In this document: positions 8,725 through 16,362 of the stretch, piece after piece | Layout: every line of letters starts with the position of its first letter | Position numbering within the stretch: the stretch's first letter is position 1 | Origin: Streptomyces sp. YIM 130001 | GTDB lineage: Bacteria > Actinomycetota > Actinomycetes > Streptomycetales > Streptomycetaceae | Assembly: GCF_003574445.1 (NCBI RefSeq) | Contig: NZ_KZ984564.1 | Coordinates: 62,001 to 126,000 of the forward strand | Length of the DNA: 64,000 bases | Reading direction: 5' to 3' | The notes under the pieces: generated by a model | Seen by the model: only the letters and a program-made list of their open reading frames with translations | What the model was told of the DNA's origin: nothing | Database searches by the model: none | Position numbers and translations under genes: made by a program

Positions 8725-9255
8725 TCAGGCCAAGTCCTCGAAGGGGTCGGCGAAGTCGATGTCGACCGAGGCCAGTGAGCCGGGGCTCGCCAGGCGTGCG
8801 TCGAGGTCGGAGCGTACGTCCCCGCCCGCGAGGACGACCCAGACGGTCACCTCGCCGGGGGCGGTGTCCCGTACGCCCCAGTCGTCGGAGAGCGCGGTGA
8901 TGATGTTCAGCCCGCGGCCGCCGCGTGCGGTGACCGAGGGAGTGGCTGGAACCGGACGGGTCGGACCACCGCCGTCCGTCACTTCGACCGTCAGCCTGCC
9001 GGCCGCGTCGACATGCCACGAGGCGCGAACGTCCCCGTCGCCGACAGCTGATGCGCCCAGTGGCCTGCCGTGTCGGCAGGCATTGCTGAGCAGTTCGGAA
9101 AGGATCAATACAGCGTCATCAACGACCGAATCAGACACGCCTTTCCTGCGCAATTGCGTACGCATGCGATGTCTTGCCTGGCCCACGCCCGCAGGGCCAT
9201 GAGGTACGGCCATGCTTGACGACGCGGGCACCTCCTGTGCCACCACCAACGCCAC
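8725..9255 (-). CDS. HATPase_c_2 regulatory ATP-binding protein
   Basis: This 176-residue protein is an anti-sigma-like ATPase. It shows the N-box ILSELLSNACRHG, the G1 region VTDGGG and a Gly-rich lid GGRGLNIITALSDDWGV. The GTG at 9255 is chosen because GGAGG lies 7 bases upstream; a longer frame to 9438 has no such site and reads as random sequence. It is the second copy of the family in this window, after 1881-2348, and the two are only distantly alike. Its sigma factor or anti-anti-sigma partner is not adjacent. It ends 139 bp before the DUF5926 start on the same strand. Confidence 0.86.
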   Translation of the reverse strand: MALVVAQEVPASSSMAVPHGPAGVGQARHRMRTQLRRKGVSDSVVDDAVLILSELLSNACRHGRPLGASAVGDGDVRASWHVDAAGRLTVEVTDGGGPTRPVPATPSVTARGGRGLNIITALSDDWGVRDTAPGEVTVWVVLAGGDVRSDLDARLASPGSLASVDIDFADPFEDLA

Positions 9256-9510
9256 CCCCGAGACCTCCTTTGCCCCACGCCACGGTGTGGATGCCCCACT
9301 GGGCAGGACCGGAAACCGGCCAATCGCCCTCTGGTGACGCACTCGTAACCATCGAACACGTACCGAACGCGCCGGTGCACTCTGCGTGTGTGACAGCAGG
9401 TGTGTGTGGGAGTCCGGTGTGCGGAAATCGTGCTCCACGCGCGCGTGAAGTGTGTCCGCCTGTCACCCTTTTCCGGGGTCCGTCAGATGCGGCGGAGTTT
9501 CCGGTGTCCT

Positions 9511-10344
9511 TCAGCGCCGGCCGAGCCGGCCGAGCACCGACCGCGGCCGGTTGGTGATGATCGCGTCGACGCCGAGTCGGGTGCACAGGTCGACGTCCTC
9601 CGGCTCGTTCACCGTCCACACGTGCACCTGATTCCCCGCGCGCTGCAGCTTCTCCACGTATCCGGGGTGATTGCGCAGGATGCGGATCCCGGGACCGGCG
9701 ATGCGGACCCCGGGCGGCAGCCGTCCGTCACGGTGCCGCGGCGAGACGAACTGCATCAGATAGACGGTCGGCAGGGTCGGCGCCGCGGCACGGACCCGGT
9801 GCAGCGACCGGGCCGAGAAGCTCATCACCCGCACCGGCGACGGCCCGTCCTCGGGCGGCGCGTCCAGGCCGAACCGTTTGAGCAGGAGCAGCAGACGCTC
9901 CTCCACCTGACCCGCCCACCGGGTCGGGTGCTTGGTCTCGATGGCCAGCTCCACCGGGCGCCCTGCGTCCGAGACCAGCTCGAGCAGCCGCTCGAGCGTC
10001 AGCACGGAGGTGTCCTCCCAGTCGGGCGCCTCCGCGGCGTCGTCCGGTGCAGAGCCGGCGTGCCAGGAGCCGAAGTCGAGGGCCGCCAGATCGGCGAGCT
10101 CCAGGGCGGAGACGGCGCCACGGCCGTTTGACGTACGGTTGACGCGGCGGTCGTGCACACATACGAGATGACCGTCGGCGGTCAGCCGTACATCGCATTC
10201 CAGGGCGTCCGCGCCGTCTTCGATGGCCTTCTTGTACGCGGCGAGCGTGTGCTCGGGGGCGTCCTGAGAGGCACCGCGGTGGGCGACGACTTGGGGCGAG
10301 TGCGGCCCAGGTCCGGGAACCGGGGCCTGTGGTGCGGAAGTCAC
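9511..10344 (-). CDS. Glycerophosphodiester phosphodiesterase
   Basis: The 277-residue protein has a GDPD (PI-PLC-like TIM barrel) domain. It hydrolyses glycerophosphodiesters to glycerol-3-phosphate and an alcohol. Catalytic motifs are clear: VVAHRGASQDAPEHTLAA, LECDVRLTADGHLVCVHD and VELAIETKHP, with the late WTVNEPEDVD motif near the end. No signal peptide is seen, so it is likely cytoplasmic. GTG 10344 gives a start close to the domain; a frame extension to 10452 adds Arg/Pro-rich sequence and is not favoured. It is divergent from the HtrA-like protease gene. Confidence 0.92.
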   Translation of the reverse strand: MTSAPQAPVPGPGPHSPQVVAHRGASQDAPEHTLAAYKKAIEDGADALECDVRLTADGHLVCVHDRRVNRTSNGRGAVSALELADLAALDFGSWHAGSAPDDAAEAPDWEDTSVLTLERLLELVSDAGRPVELAIETKHPTRWAGQVEERLLLLLKRFGLDAPPEDGPSPVRVMSFSARSLHRVRAAAPTLPTVYLMQFVSPRHRDGRLPPGVRIAGPGIRILRNHPGYVEKLQRAGNQVHVWTVNEPEDVDLCTRLGVDAIITNRPRSVLGRLGRR

Positions 10345-10584
10345 CGCGTCATCGTGCCACTTCGGGCGGTACGAACCGAGCGAAGGGCGCCGCCGCGGGT
10401 ACGTGTATCGAGCGTCCGCCGGGTCAGTCGTACGCCCAGGTGCCGGATGCACAGGTGCGGCTTATGGTGCCCTGACGTCCGGTGGGAAAAGCTGATGGCA
10501 GACATTCGTAGACCTGGCATCCGTAGAACTGGGCCTTGACCGATCGTGCAGGACGACGTCGCCGTGGACCGAGGAGAAAGAGCT

Positions 10585-12057
10585 GTGAGCACCGAGAACG
10601 AGGGCAACGAGGTACCCCCCGCCCCGTCCGAGCCGCCCGCCGCTCCGCCGGCCGCACCCGATACGCCCGCCGCGCACGCAGCGGACGGCGCGGCACCATC
10701 CGCCCCGGCGGACCGGACCGGCGAGAGCGCCACCACCCCGCCCGCAGAGGGCGCCACGACCCAACTGCCGCCCGTACCGCCGGCCCCGGAAGACCATGCC
10801 GCGCACGGCCACCCGGCACCGGGCCCCGCCCCGCAGGGCTGGGCCGCACCGCCACCCGCGGTGCCCGCCTACGCGGGAGCGGGCGGCGGAGGCCACGAGT
10901 GGGGCGCGGCGTACCAGCCGCCTCCGCACGCGTCGGGCCGCGGCAAGGGCGGCCTCGTCGCGGGCGTGCTCGCCGCCGCTCTGGTGGCGGGAGGCCTCGG
11001 CGGCGGAATCGGCTACTGGGCGGCCGAGCGCAACGACAACTCGGCCGACTCCACCACCGTCTCCGCGTCCGAGACCCCCGCCGACCTGAAGCGCGAGCCC
11101 GGCACCGTTTCCGCGATCGCCCAGAAGGCTCTGCCGAGCGTCGTCACCATCGACGCCCAGAGCGGCGGCGGCGAGGGCGGCACGGGCACCGGTTTCGTGT
11201 ACGACCGCGAGGGCCACATCCTGACCAACAACCACGTGGTCGCCTCCGCGGCCGAGGGCGGTCAGGTCTCGGCGACGTTCTCCAACGGCAAGAAGTACGA
11301 CGCCGAGGTCATCGGCCGCGCCCAGGGTTACGACGTCGCCGTACTGAAGCTGAAGAAGGCCGACGGCCTCAAGCCCTTGTCCCTGGGCAACTCGGAGAAG
11401 GTGGCCGTCGGCGACTCGACCATCGCGATCGGCGCTCCCTTCGGCCTCTCCAACACCGTCACGACAGGCATCATCAGCGCCAAGAACCGCCCGGTCACCT
11501 CCAGCGACGGCGCGAGCAACAAGAGCTCGTACATGAGCGCCCTGCAGACCGACGCCTCGATCAACCCGGGCAACTCCGGCGGCCCGCTCCTCGACGCGCG
11601 CGGCGCTGTCATCGGCATCAACTCCGCCATCAAGCCCGCGGAGAGCGGTTCGGGACTCGGCGGCGGCCAGGGCGGTTCCATCGGCCTCGGCTTCGCCATC
11701 CCGATCAACCAGGTGAAGAACGTCGCGGAGCAGCTCATCAAGTCGGGCAAGGCTGTCTACCCGATGATCGGCGCCTCGGTCTCGATCGAGGAGCGCTCCG
11801 ACGGTGGTGCCCAGGTCTCCAGCAAGGGCGCCGGCGGCGGCGCGGAGCCGGTCACGCCGGGCGGCCCGGCCGACAAGGCGGGCATCGAGCCCGGCGACGT
11901 CATCACCAAGCTGAACGACCGCATCATCGACAGCGGCCCGACCCTCATCAGCGAGATCTGGACCCACAAGCCCGGCGAGAAGGTGAAGCTCACCTACAAG
12001 CGCGACGGCAAGGAACGGACGGTCGACGTGGAGCTCGGCAGCAAGGGCGAGGACTGA
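10585..12057 (+). CDS. HtrA/DegP-like membrane serine protease with PDZ domain
   Basis: The 490-residue protein has a 115-residue Pro/Ala-rich cytoplasmic tail, one membrane segment (about 122-148), an extracytoplasmic trypsin-like domain and a C-terminal PDZ domain (about 390-480). The catalytic triad is visible as ILTNNHVVA (His near 216), YDVAVLKL (Asp near 249) and NPGNSGGPL (Ser near 328). Such proteases degrade or refold damaged exported proteins. The GTG at 10585 has GAGGAG 8 bases upstream; an in-frame start at 10546 lacks one. It is followed by a hairpin at 12129-12170. Stress control is likely but no promoter motif was identified. Confidence 0.93.
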   Translation: MSTENEGNEVPPAPSEPPAAPPAAPDTPAAHAADGAAPSAPADRTGESATTPPAEGATTQLPPVPPAPEDHAAHGHPAPGPAPQGWAAPPPAVPAYAGAGGGGHEWGAAYQPPPHASGRGKGGLVAGVLAAALVAGGLGGGIGYWAAERNDNSADSTTVSASETPADLKREPGTVSAIAQKALPSVVTIDAQSGGGEGGTGTGFVYDREGHILTNNHVVASAAEGGQVSATFSNGKKYDAEVIGRAQGYDVAVLKLKKADGLKPLSLGNSEKVAVGDSTIAIGAPFGLSNTVTTGIISAKNRPVTSSDGASNKSSYMSALQTDASINPGNSGGPLLDARGAVIGINSAIKPAESGSGLGGGQGGSIGLGFAIPINQVKNVAEQLIKSGKAVYPMIGASVSIEERSDGGAQVSSKGAGGGAEPVTPGGPADKAGIEPGDVITKLNDRIIDSGPTLISEIWTHKPGEKVKLTYKRDGKERTVDVELGSKGED

Positions 12058-12128
12058 GTTCTCGCGCGACGCACGACGGCCGGTGAACGCCGCCGGTGAA
12101 CGGCCGCTGTAGTCAAGGCGTCCACACC

Positions 12129-12170
12129 GAACCCTCCTGACTCCGGGTGCCTCCCGGGGCGGGAGGGTTC
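12129..12170 (+). terminator. Terminator hairpin after the HtrA-like gene
   Basis: GAACCCTCC (12129-12137) pairs with GGAGGGTTC (12162-12170), with inner CCGGG/CCCGG pairing. It begins 71 bases after the stop. Confidence 0.65.
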
Positions 12171-12172
12171 CG

Positions 12173-12212
12173 CCGTTCTGTCGTTCCGCCGTTCCGTCGT
12201 TCTGTGGTTCCT
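12173..12212. repeat. Five tandem 8-bp repeats, consensus YCGTTCYG
   Basis: Five adjacent units (CCGTTCTG, TCGTTCCG, CCGTTCCG, TCGTTCTG, TGGTTCCT) follow the HtrA terminator. They vary mainly at pyrimidine positions. No role is evident. Confidence 0.7.
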
Positions 12213-12259
12213 GCGGATCCCCCGCTCCGACGCTCCGATGCCGAGGCATTTACGTATGC

Positions 12260-12288
12260 CCGACTATTATGGATACTCGAATAGTCGG
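12260..12288. promoter_or_regulatory. Inverted repeat upstream of padR, likely operator
   Basis: CCGACTATT (12260-12268) and AATAGTCGG (12280-12288) form a perfect 9-bp inverted repeat 78 bp before the PadR start. PadR-family genes are commonly autoregulated through such sites. GTCGGCA motifs recur several times between here and the start codon. Confidence 0.55.
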
Positions 12289-12366
12289 CAAAACGAAGAT
12301 GCCGCCGGACGACGTTGCCAGGCGCCAGTAGTCGGCAGTCGGCAATCGGCAGGAGAGGGGCGCACG

Positions 12367-12708
12367 TTGGCGGTGAACACGGCGTGGATGCGGGCGGTGC
12401 TGCCCCTCTGCCTGCTCGGGGTGCTGGACGCCGAGGAGAAGAACTACGGGTACGCGCTCCTGAGCCGCCTCAGCGACGCAGGTCTCGAAGGCGTGAAACC
12501 CGCGACCCTGTATCCCGCCCTGACCCGGCTGGAGGAGGCGGGAGCCGTCGAGATCGAGTGGGGAGCGGGCGACGGCGGCCCGGGACGGAAGTACTACCGC
12601 ATCACCGAGCAGGGGCGGGAACAACTCCGGCGGGACAGCGCCGCCTGGCGCGATCTGAACCGCACGGTCACCTCCCTGGCCAAGGACCGCACGGCGGCAG
12701 ACTCATGA
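12367..12708 (+). CDS. PadR family transcriptional regulator
   Basis: The 113-residue protein is a compact winged-helix PadR regulator. Typical motifs are visible: GVLDAEEKNYGYALLSRL, LEGVKPATLYPALTRLEEAG and the wing GPGRKYYRITEQG. It probably represses its own operon. The TTG at 12367 lies about 8 bases after AGGAGAGGGG and is preferred over GTG 12373. The upstream in-frame extension has no ribosome site. The next gene begins 20 bp downstream and encodes a membrane protein, the usual PadR arrangement. Its operator candidate is the inverted repeat at 12260-12288. Confidence 0.9.
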   Translation: MAVNTAWMRAVLPLCLLGVLDAEEKNYGYALLSRLSDAGLEGVKPATLYPALTRLEEAGAVEIEWGAGDGGPGRKYYRITEQGREQLRRDSAAWRDLNRTVTSLAKDRTAADS

Positions 12709-12727
12709 CGACCACGGGGGCAGTTTC

Positions 12728-13792
12728 ATGACGACCACACAGAAGCTCGTCTGGCCGCACGAGGAGGACGAGCAGTGGGCGGCGGCCGTCCAGCTGCGCC
12801 TCGCACTCGACCAGCACGCCCCGGTCGACATCGCGCACGAGGTACTGGCCGAGGCCCACGACGCGGTCACCGAGGCGGGCCGCAGCGCACCGGACCTCTT
12901 CGGCGACCCCGCGGAGTACGCGCGCGCCGCGGCCGATGAACGGCTCGGCGAGGAGTACCGCGCGCAACGGGACTCCCACGGAACGACACCCGGCGAGCGC
13001 CTCACCGCAGCTCTCGCCACGCTCGGCTTCGTGGGGATCATCGTCCCCGTGCTGCGCTGGATCAACGAAGGCCTGTGGTGGCAGGTCAGTTGGCCGTCAC
13101 TCGCCGGGTTCGCGACCGTCGTCGCGGTGGCCGTCCTCGTCTCCTTCGCCCTCGCGCTCAGGGCCGCGGGCCGCATCGCCGGCACGTGGATCTGTGCGGC
13201 CGGCGCCGTCGTCGTGATGGGCGCCGGCGCCGCTGCCGCCGGCCTCCTGCCCGACGGGACGCTGTTCGACTTCCCCCTCCCGCTCCTGGCGGCGGCGGGC
13301 GGTGCCACCCTCGTCGGCGCCGTCATGTTCCCCGACGCCACCGTCGACCGCTGGTTCACCCAGAGCTGCCGCGGCAGCGACGAGCGCTGGCTGTCCCACG
13401 CGGAGGGCCTGCTGCGCGGCCGTCACGCCATGTCGGCCGCCGAAGCACGTGCCCACATCCAGGAGGCACGCCAGCACCTGGCCGCCTCCGGCGAGAGCGC
13501 CGAGGACGCCTTCGGCGAGGCCGAGGTCTACGCGATGCACCTGTCCGAAGGCCCGCGCAGGGAACAGCGGTTGGCCCGGCGCAATCTGTACGGCGCCACA
13601 GCCTTCGCCCTCCTGGTCGCCGTGTCCTTCGCCGACGATCTACGCGATCCGGACCCGACGTCCCCGTGGTTCTGGCTCACGACAGCAGCGGCCGCCTACT
13701 TCGTCTGGTACGTGGCACGCGGCTGGCGCCGGGCATTCACCACCGCCGCACCCAAGCGTCCAACCCGCGACACCGAGCCCGGTAAGCTGTAG
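12728..13792 (+). CDS. PadR-partner membrane protein with repeated helical domain
   Basis: The 354-residue protein has two related soluble helical segments: about residues 15-80 (VDIAHEVLAEAHDAV...DLFGDPAEYA) and 230-275 (MSAAEARAHIQEA...DAFGEAEVYA). They resemble the HAAS/permease-prefix type domains that accompany PadR regulators. Between and after them are membrane segments at about 95-110, 120-145, 155-175, 180-200, 285-300 and 315-330. The start MTTTQ is 20 bp after padR. Translation is probably coupled. The molecular function is unknown; sensing membrane or envelope state and feeding into PadR is a plausible inference from gene pairing. Confidence 0.78.
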   Translation: MTTTQKLVWPHEEDEQWAAAVQLRLALDQHAPVDIAHEVLAEAHDAVTEAGRSAPDLFGDPAEYARAAADERLGEEYRAQRDSHGTTPGERLTAALATLGFVGIIVPVLRWINEGLWWQVSWPSLAGFATVVAVAVLVSFALALRAAGRIAGTWICAAGAVVVMGAGAAAAGLLPDGTLFDFPLPLLAAAGGATLVGAVMFPDATVDRWFTQSCRGSDERWLSHAEGLLRGRHAMSAAEARAHIQEARQHLAASGESAEDAFGEAEVYAMHLSEGPRREQRLARRNLYGATAFALLVAVSFADDLRDPDPTSPWFWLTTAAAAYFVWYVARGWRRAFTTAAPKRPTRDTEPGKL

Positions 13793-13820
13793 CCCGCTCC
13801 GCCCGACGGACCGGAGCCGA

Positions 13821-13905
13821 GGTGGGTTGCCCGAGCGGCCTAAGGGAACGGTCTTGAAAACCGTCGAGGTGCAAACCTCCGTGGGTTCAAATCCCACACC
13901 CACCG
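13821..13905 (+). tRNA. tRNA-Ser (anticodon TGA)
   Basis: The acceptor stem GGTGGGT pairs with ACCCACC, with discriminator G at 13905. The anticodon loop CTTGAAAA carries TGA. A long variable arm and the T-loop GGTTCAAATCC are present. CCA is not encoded. It is 85 nt, normal for class II. Confidence 0.96.
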
Positions 13906-13914
13906 CAGTAGTTG

Positions 13915-13949
13915 AAGGCCCCTGACCAGGCGAAACGGTCAGGGGCCTT
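13915..13949 (+). terminator. Terminator after tRNA-Ser(TGA)
   Basis: A perfect 13-bp stem (13915-13927 and 13937-13949) with a 9-base loop starts 10 bases after the tRNA. Confidence 0.8.
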
Positions 13950-14057
13950 CGGCATGCCCAGTGTCCGTCGGGGACCGCTGTTCCCCTTGGTTTCCCGGTC
14001 GAACGGGCACGGGAGGGGCACGCGGAGGGCACAGCGATCAACGGCGACGCCGCCGCG

Positions 14058-14405
14058 TCAGTCGCCCGCGAACCACACGTAACTGCCCGGAGTGGACACG
14101 CACTCCCCCAGTAGTGCCGCAAGATCATCGAGCGCTGCGCGTTGCCGCGCATCGGGGCACTTTTCTCTCAGGCCGGGTACTTCGCTGAGGGCGGCTGCGG
14201 CTTCCTGCTCGTTCATCACCCTGTCGCCGTACGGGTCGACAGTGGCGAGCCGCCCGGGAACGCCGAGGTAGTGAAGCGACCCCAACGCGTCGGTCAACGC
14301 CTCTCCGTCACCGCCACACCTCCGCAAGAACGTCGCGCGCGACTTCCTCCAGTTGCGGGCTGGACGAGCGGAGTGCAGCTCCACGTCAATTGCCATGCTC
14401 GCCAT
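14058..14405 (-). CDS. Hypothetical 115-residue protein
   Basis: I do not recognise this protein. It has no membrane segment or signal peptide. The central part (VDPYGDRVMNEQEAAAALSEV) and the C-terminal half (DARQRAALDDLAALLGECVS) look like a small helical fold. The Cys content is low (CGGD, REKC, GEC). ATG 14405 or ATG 14396 could start it, since neither has a clear ribosome site. It lies between tRNA-Ser(TGA) and a Nudix gene, a position where small acquired genes are common. Codon third positions are less GC-biased than in its neighbours, a weak hint of transfer. Confidence 0.6.
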   Translation of the reverse strand: MASMAIDVELHSARPARNWRKSRATFLRRCGGDGEALTDALGSLHYLGVPGRLATVDPYGDRVMNEQEAAAALSEVPGLREKCPDARQRAALDDLAALLGECVSTPGSYVWFAGD

Positions 14406-14498
14406 TGTTCATGCGGCGAACGGCGTGCCGTACGTACGTCGTGTCCATGATTGGCGAAAGATTCCAGGGGGTGGTCGTCCTTCCCCGCCGTCCAGCCG

Positions 14499-14978
14499 TC
14501 ATGGTTGTTCGGCTGCGAGTCGCAGGGAGTCTGCGACTCGCTCGGGGCGGCAGCGGCGCAGGCCTTCGGCCAGGGGCACCCACTCCCACCGGTCGTGCTC
14601 GGGGTCGACCAGCTCGACCGGGGTGCCCCAAGGTGCGTCGAGCAGGAACTGGGCCCAGTTCGCCTGGGTGCTCGGCAACGGCCGCAGCGTGGAGGCGAGA
14701 GCGGCCAGGTGTGGTCCGGCCTCCTCGGCCAACTCGCGCACCGCCCCTTCACGCACGTCCTCTCCGGGCTGCCGGGCACCGGCCGGTGGTGTCCAGGCCC
14801 AGTCGCCCTCGAAGTCGGGTCCTTCGTGGGCCCGGTGCAGCAGCAAGTACCGCGTTCCGTCGGGGGACTTGGTCCTTACCACCACGGTTGACCCGTACGG
14901 GGGCTCCGGGTTGATCGGCAATCCGTCGTAGGTGGTGCGCGGCTCCGGGGTGGGCTGTGCGGTGTCGTCAGCAACCAT
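14499..14978 (-). CDS. Nudix hydrolase
   Basis: The 159-residue protein carries a Nudix box at about residues 66-88: GARQPGEDVREGAVRELAEE followed by AG. This matches the GX5EX7REUXEEXGU pattern that binds Mg and hydrolyses nucleoside diphosphate derivatives. The substrate cannot be read from sequence. The protein otherwise has a compact alpha/beta Nudix fold with no extra domain. ATG 14978 is used. It is probably monocistronic, with the hypothetical gene at 14058-14405 93 bp downstream on the same strand. Confidence 0.9.
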   Translation of the reverse strand: MVADDTAQPTPEPRTTYDGLPINPEPPYGSTVVVRTKSPDGTRYLLLHRAHEGPDFEGDWAWTPPAGARQPGEDVREGAVRELAEEAGPHLAALASTLRPLPSTQANWAQFLLDAPWGTPVELVDPEHDRWEWVPLAEGLRRCRPERVADSLRLAAEQP

Positions 14979-15130
14979 GGCGACGACCCTTATGGAGACG
15001 ATGCCGGGCCGTCAACGGCCCCTCCGGCCGGACCGGCAGGTTCCCGCCGAAGCCGGATGCTGTGGATGGCGTCGGGGCTGACGGCGCTCACGCGGGTTCA
15101 TGTCCTTCGCTGCTGTACGGCACAACGAAA

Positions 15131-15157
15131 AGGCCCCGGACTGATCGTCCGGGGCCT
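15131..15157 (-). terminator. Terminator of tRNA-Arg
   Basis: AGGCCCCGGA and TCCGGGGCCT form a perfect 10-bp stem. On the minus strand it is followed by TTTT, giving a classical intrinsic terminator 11 bases past the tRNA. Confidence 0.85.
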
Positions 15158-15167
15158 CTCACCTGTG

Positions 15168-15240
15168 TGCACTCGGCAGGATTCGAACCTGCAACCTTCT
15201 GATCCGTAGTCAGATGCTCTATCCGTTAAGCTACGAGTGC
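15168..15240 (-). tRNA. tRNA-Arg (anticodon ACG)
   Basis: On the minus strand the gene begins GCACTCGTAG and its acceptor arm closes with CGAGTGC plus discriminator A. The anticodon arm CTGACTACGGATCAG holds ACG. It is 73 nt and CCA is not encoded. ACG normally becomes ICG through TadA, which is also encoded in this window (56995-57486). Confidence 0.96.
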
Positions 15241-15371
15241 TTGTCTCCGGGGCTTTTCCGCCCCGTCGGCGTTGCGGGAACAACATTACATGACCCGCGC
15301 CGGGAGGCGAAATCCGTTTACCGAACCCGGGCTGACCTGCGGGTTCACCGCTGGAATGGGCTGTTTTGGAA

Positions 15372-15416
15372 ACGACTCAGGGAGCCCGGTCACGTGGACC
15401 GAACTCCCTGAGTCGT
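15372..15416 (-). terminator. Terminator of tRNA-Ser(GCT)
   Basis: ACGACTCAGGGAG and CTCCCTGAGTCGT form a perfect 13-bp stem, with GGTC/GACC pairing inside the loop. It lies just downstream of the tRNA on the minus strand. Confidence 0.8.
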
Positions 15417-15420
15417 ACTG

Positions 15421-15511
15421 CGGAGGCGGAGGGATTTGAACCCTCGATGGGGGGTAAACCCCAAACCGCATTAGCAGTGCGGCGCCATAGACCGGACTAG
15501 GCGACGCCTCC
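15421..15511 (-). tRNA. tRNA-Ser (anticodon GCT)
   Basis: On the minus strand the acceptor 5' arm GGAGGCG pairs with CGCCTCC, with discriminator G. The anticodon arm CGCACTGCTAATGCG carries GCT. The long variable arm has a GGGGTTTACCCCCC-type stem. It is 91 nt, a class II tRNA without encoded CCA. Confidence 0.96.
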
Positions 15512-15711
15512 AGCACACCCGCGCGAAGCGCGTGATGTTGCAGATGATGGCACAGCGGCGCGCTGCGTCACCAATCGGCCCCTACGGTACTAGGCCCCCG
15601 GGCCGGCGGGCAAAGCATCTTCGCGGGGCGCAACGTCGGCGCCGTACGGGCGTTAGTCGTAGTGGTCGTCAGTACGACCGACGTGCGATCGCCTCGAACC
15701 CTGGAGCCCTC

Positions 15712-16164
15712 ATGCTGCGCCGCCTGGCCGTCACCGCTGTTGCGTCCGTCGCCGCGCTCTGCGCGGCACCCGGCCTCGCGCAGGCCGCCGATGCCGCGCC
15801 CCTGCCGCTCGGCCGGCTCGACCTGCCGCCGGTCGAACCGGACCGCCTCACCGTGACCGTCGCGGAGACGGGAGGCGCCGGTGACGGGACGTACGAGCTG
15901 GAGTGCGGTCCCGGCGTCGCGGCCGGTACGCATCCCGCCGCCGAGGCCGCCTGCGAGCAGCTCGACGGTCTGGCGGCCGAGGACCGCGACCCGTTCGCCC
16001 CGGTATCGGCCGATGCGATGTGCACCATGCAGTACGGCGGTCCGGCCACCGCACGCGTGACCGGCAGCTGGCAGGGGAAGCCGGTGGACGCTGCGTTCGA
16101 GCGGGGCGACGGCTGTGAGATCGGTCGCTGGGACGCGTTGGTTCCCGTACTGCCCGAGGTCTGA
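15712..16164 (+). CDS. Subtilisin inhibitor-like secreted protease inhibitor
   Basis: The 150-residue precursor has a signal peptide (LRRLAVTAVASVAALCAAPG, cleavage near AQAADA) and an SSI-type domain. The inhibitor fold is supported by four Cys in the mature part (ELECGPG, AACEQL, AMCTMQY, DGCEIG), which would make the two conserved disulfides. It is also supported by the TGSWQGKPVDAAF segment near the C terminus. By position the reactive-site loop is CTMQYGGP, with Met at P1 and Gln at P1'. Met at P1 suits inhibition of subtilisin-like proteases. ATG 15712 has GGAG about 7 bases upstream. It acts outside the cell. Confidence 0.9.
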   Translation: MLRRLAVTAVASVAALCAAPGLAQAADAAPLPLGRLDLPPVEPDRLTVTVAETGGAGDGTYELECGPGVAAGTHPAAEAACEQLDGLAAEDRDPFAPVSADAMCTMQYGGPATARVTGSWQGKPVDAAFERGDGCEIGRWDALVPVLPEV

Positions 16165-16362
16165 GTCCAGGTGGGAGGTGGCGCGACGGTCCCGTGACCG
16201 CGTGCCCGCGAGGCGCTCACAGCTCCTTCGTGCGACCTCCCTGTCATCCGGCGTCGCGCGGGCAACCCGTGCCCGTAGACTCGCTCCCGTGACACGCAAC
16301 GGGCCAAGGGGCAAGATGGCCTCGGCGGTCGGCAAGGTGCGGTAAAGGGAGGATCCGTCGTC

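Noticed and set aside
13821..14405. Integrated element at tRNA-Ser(TGA)
   Set aside because: Only one small gene follows the tRNA, no integrase is present and I found no second copy of the tRNA 3' end.
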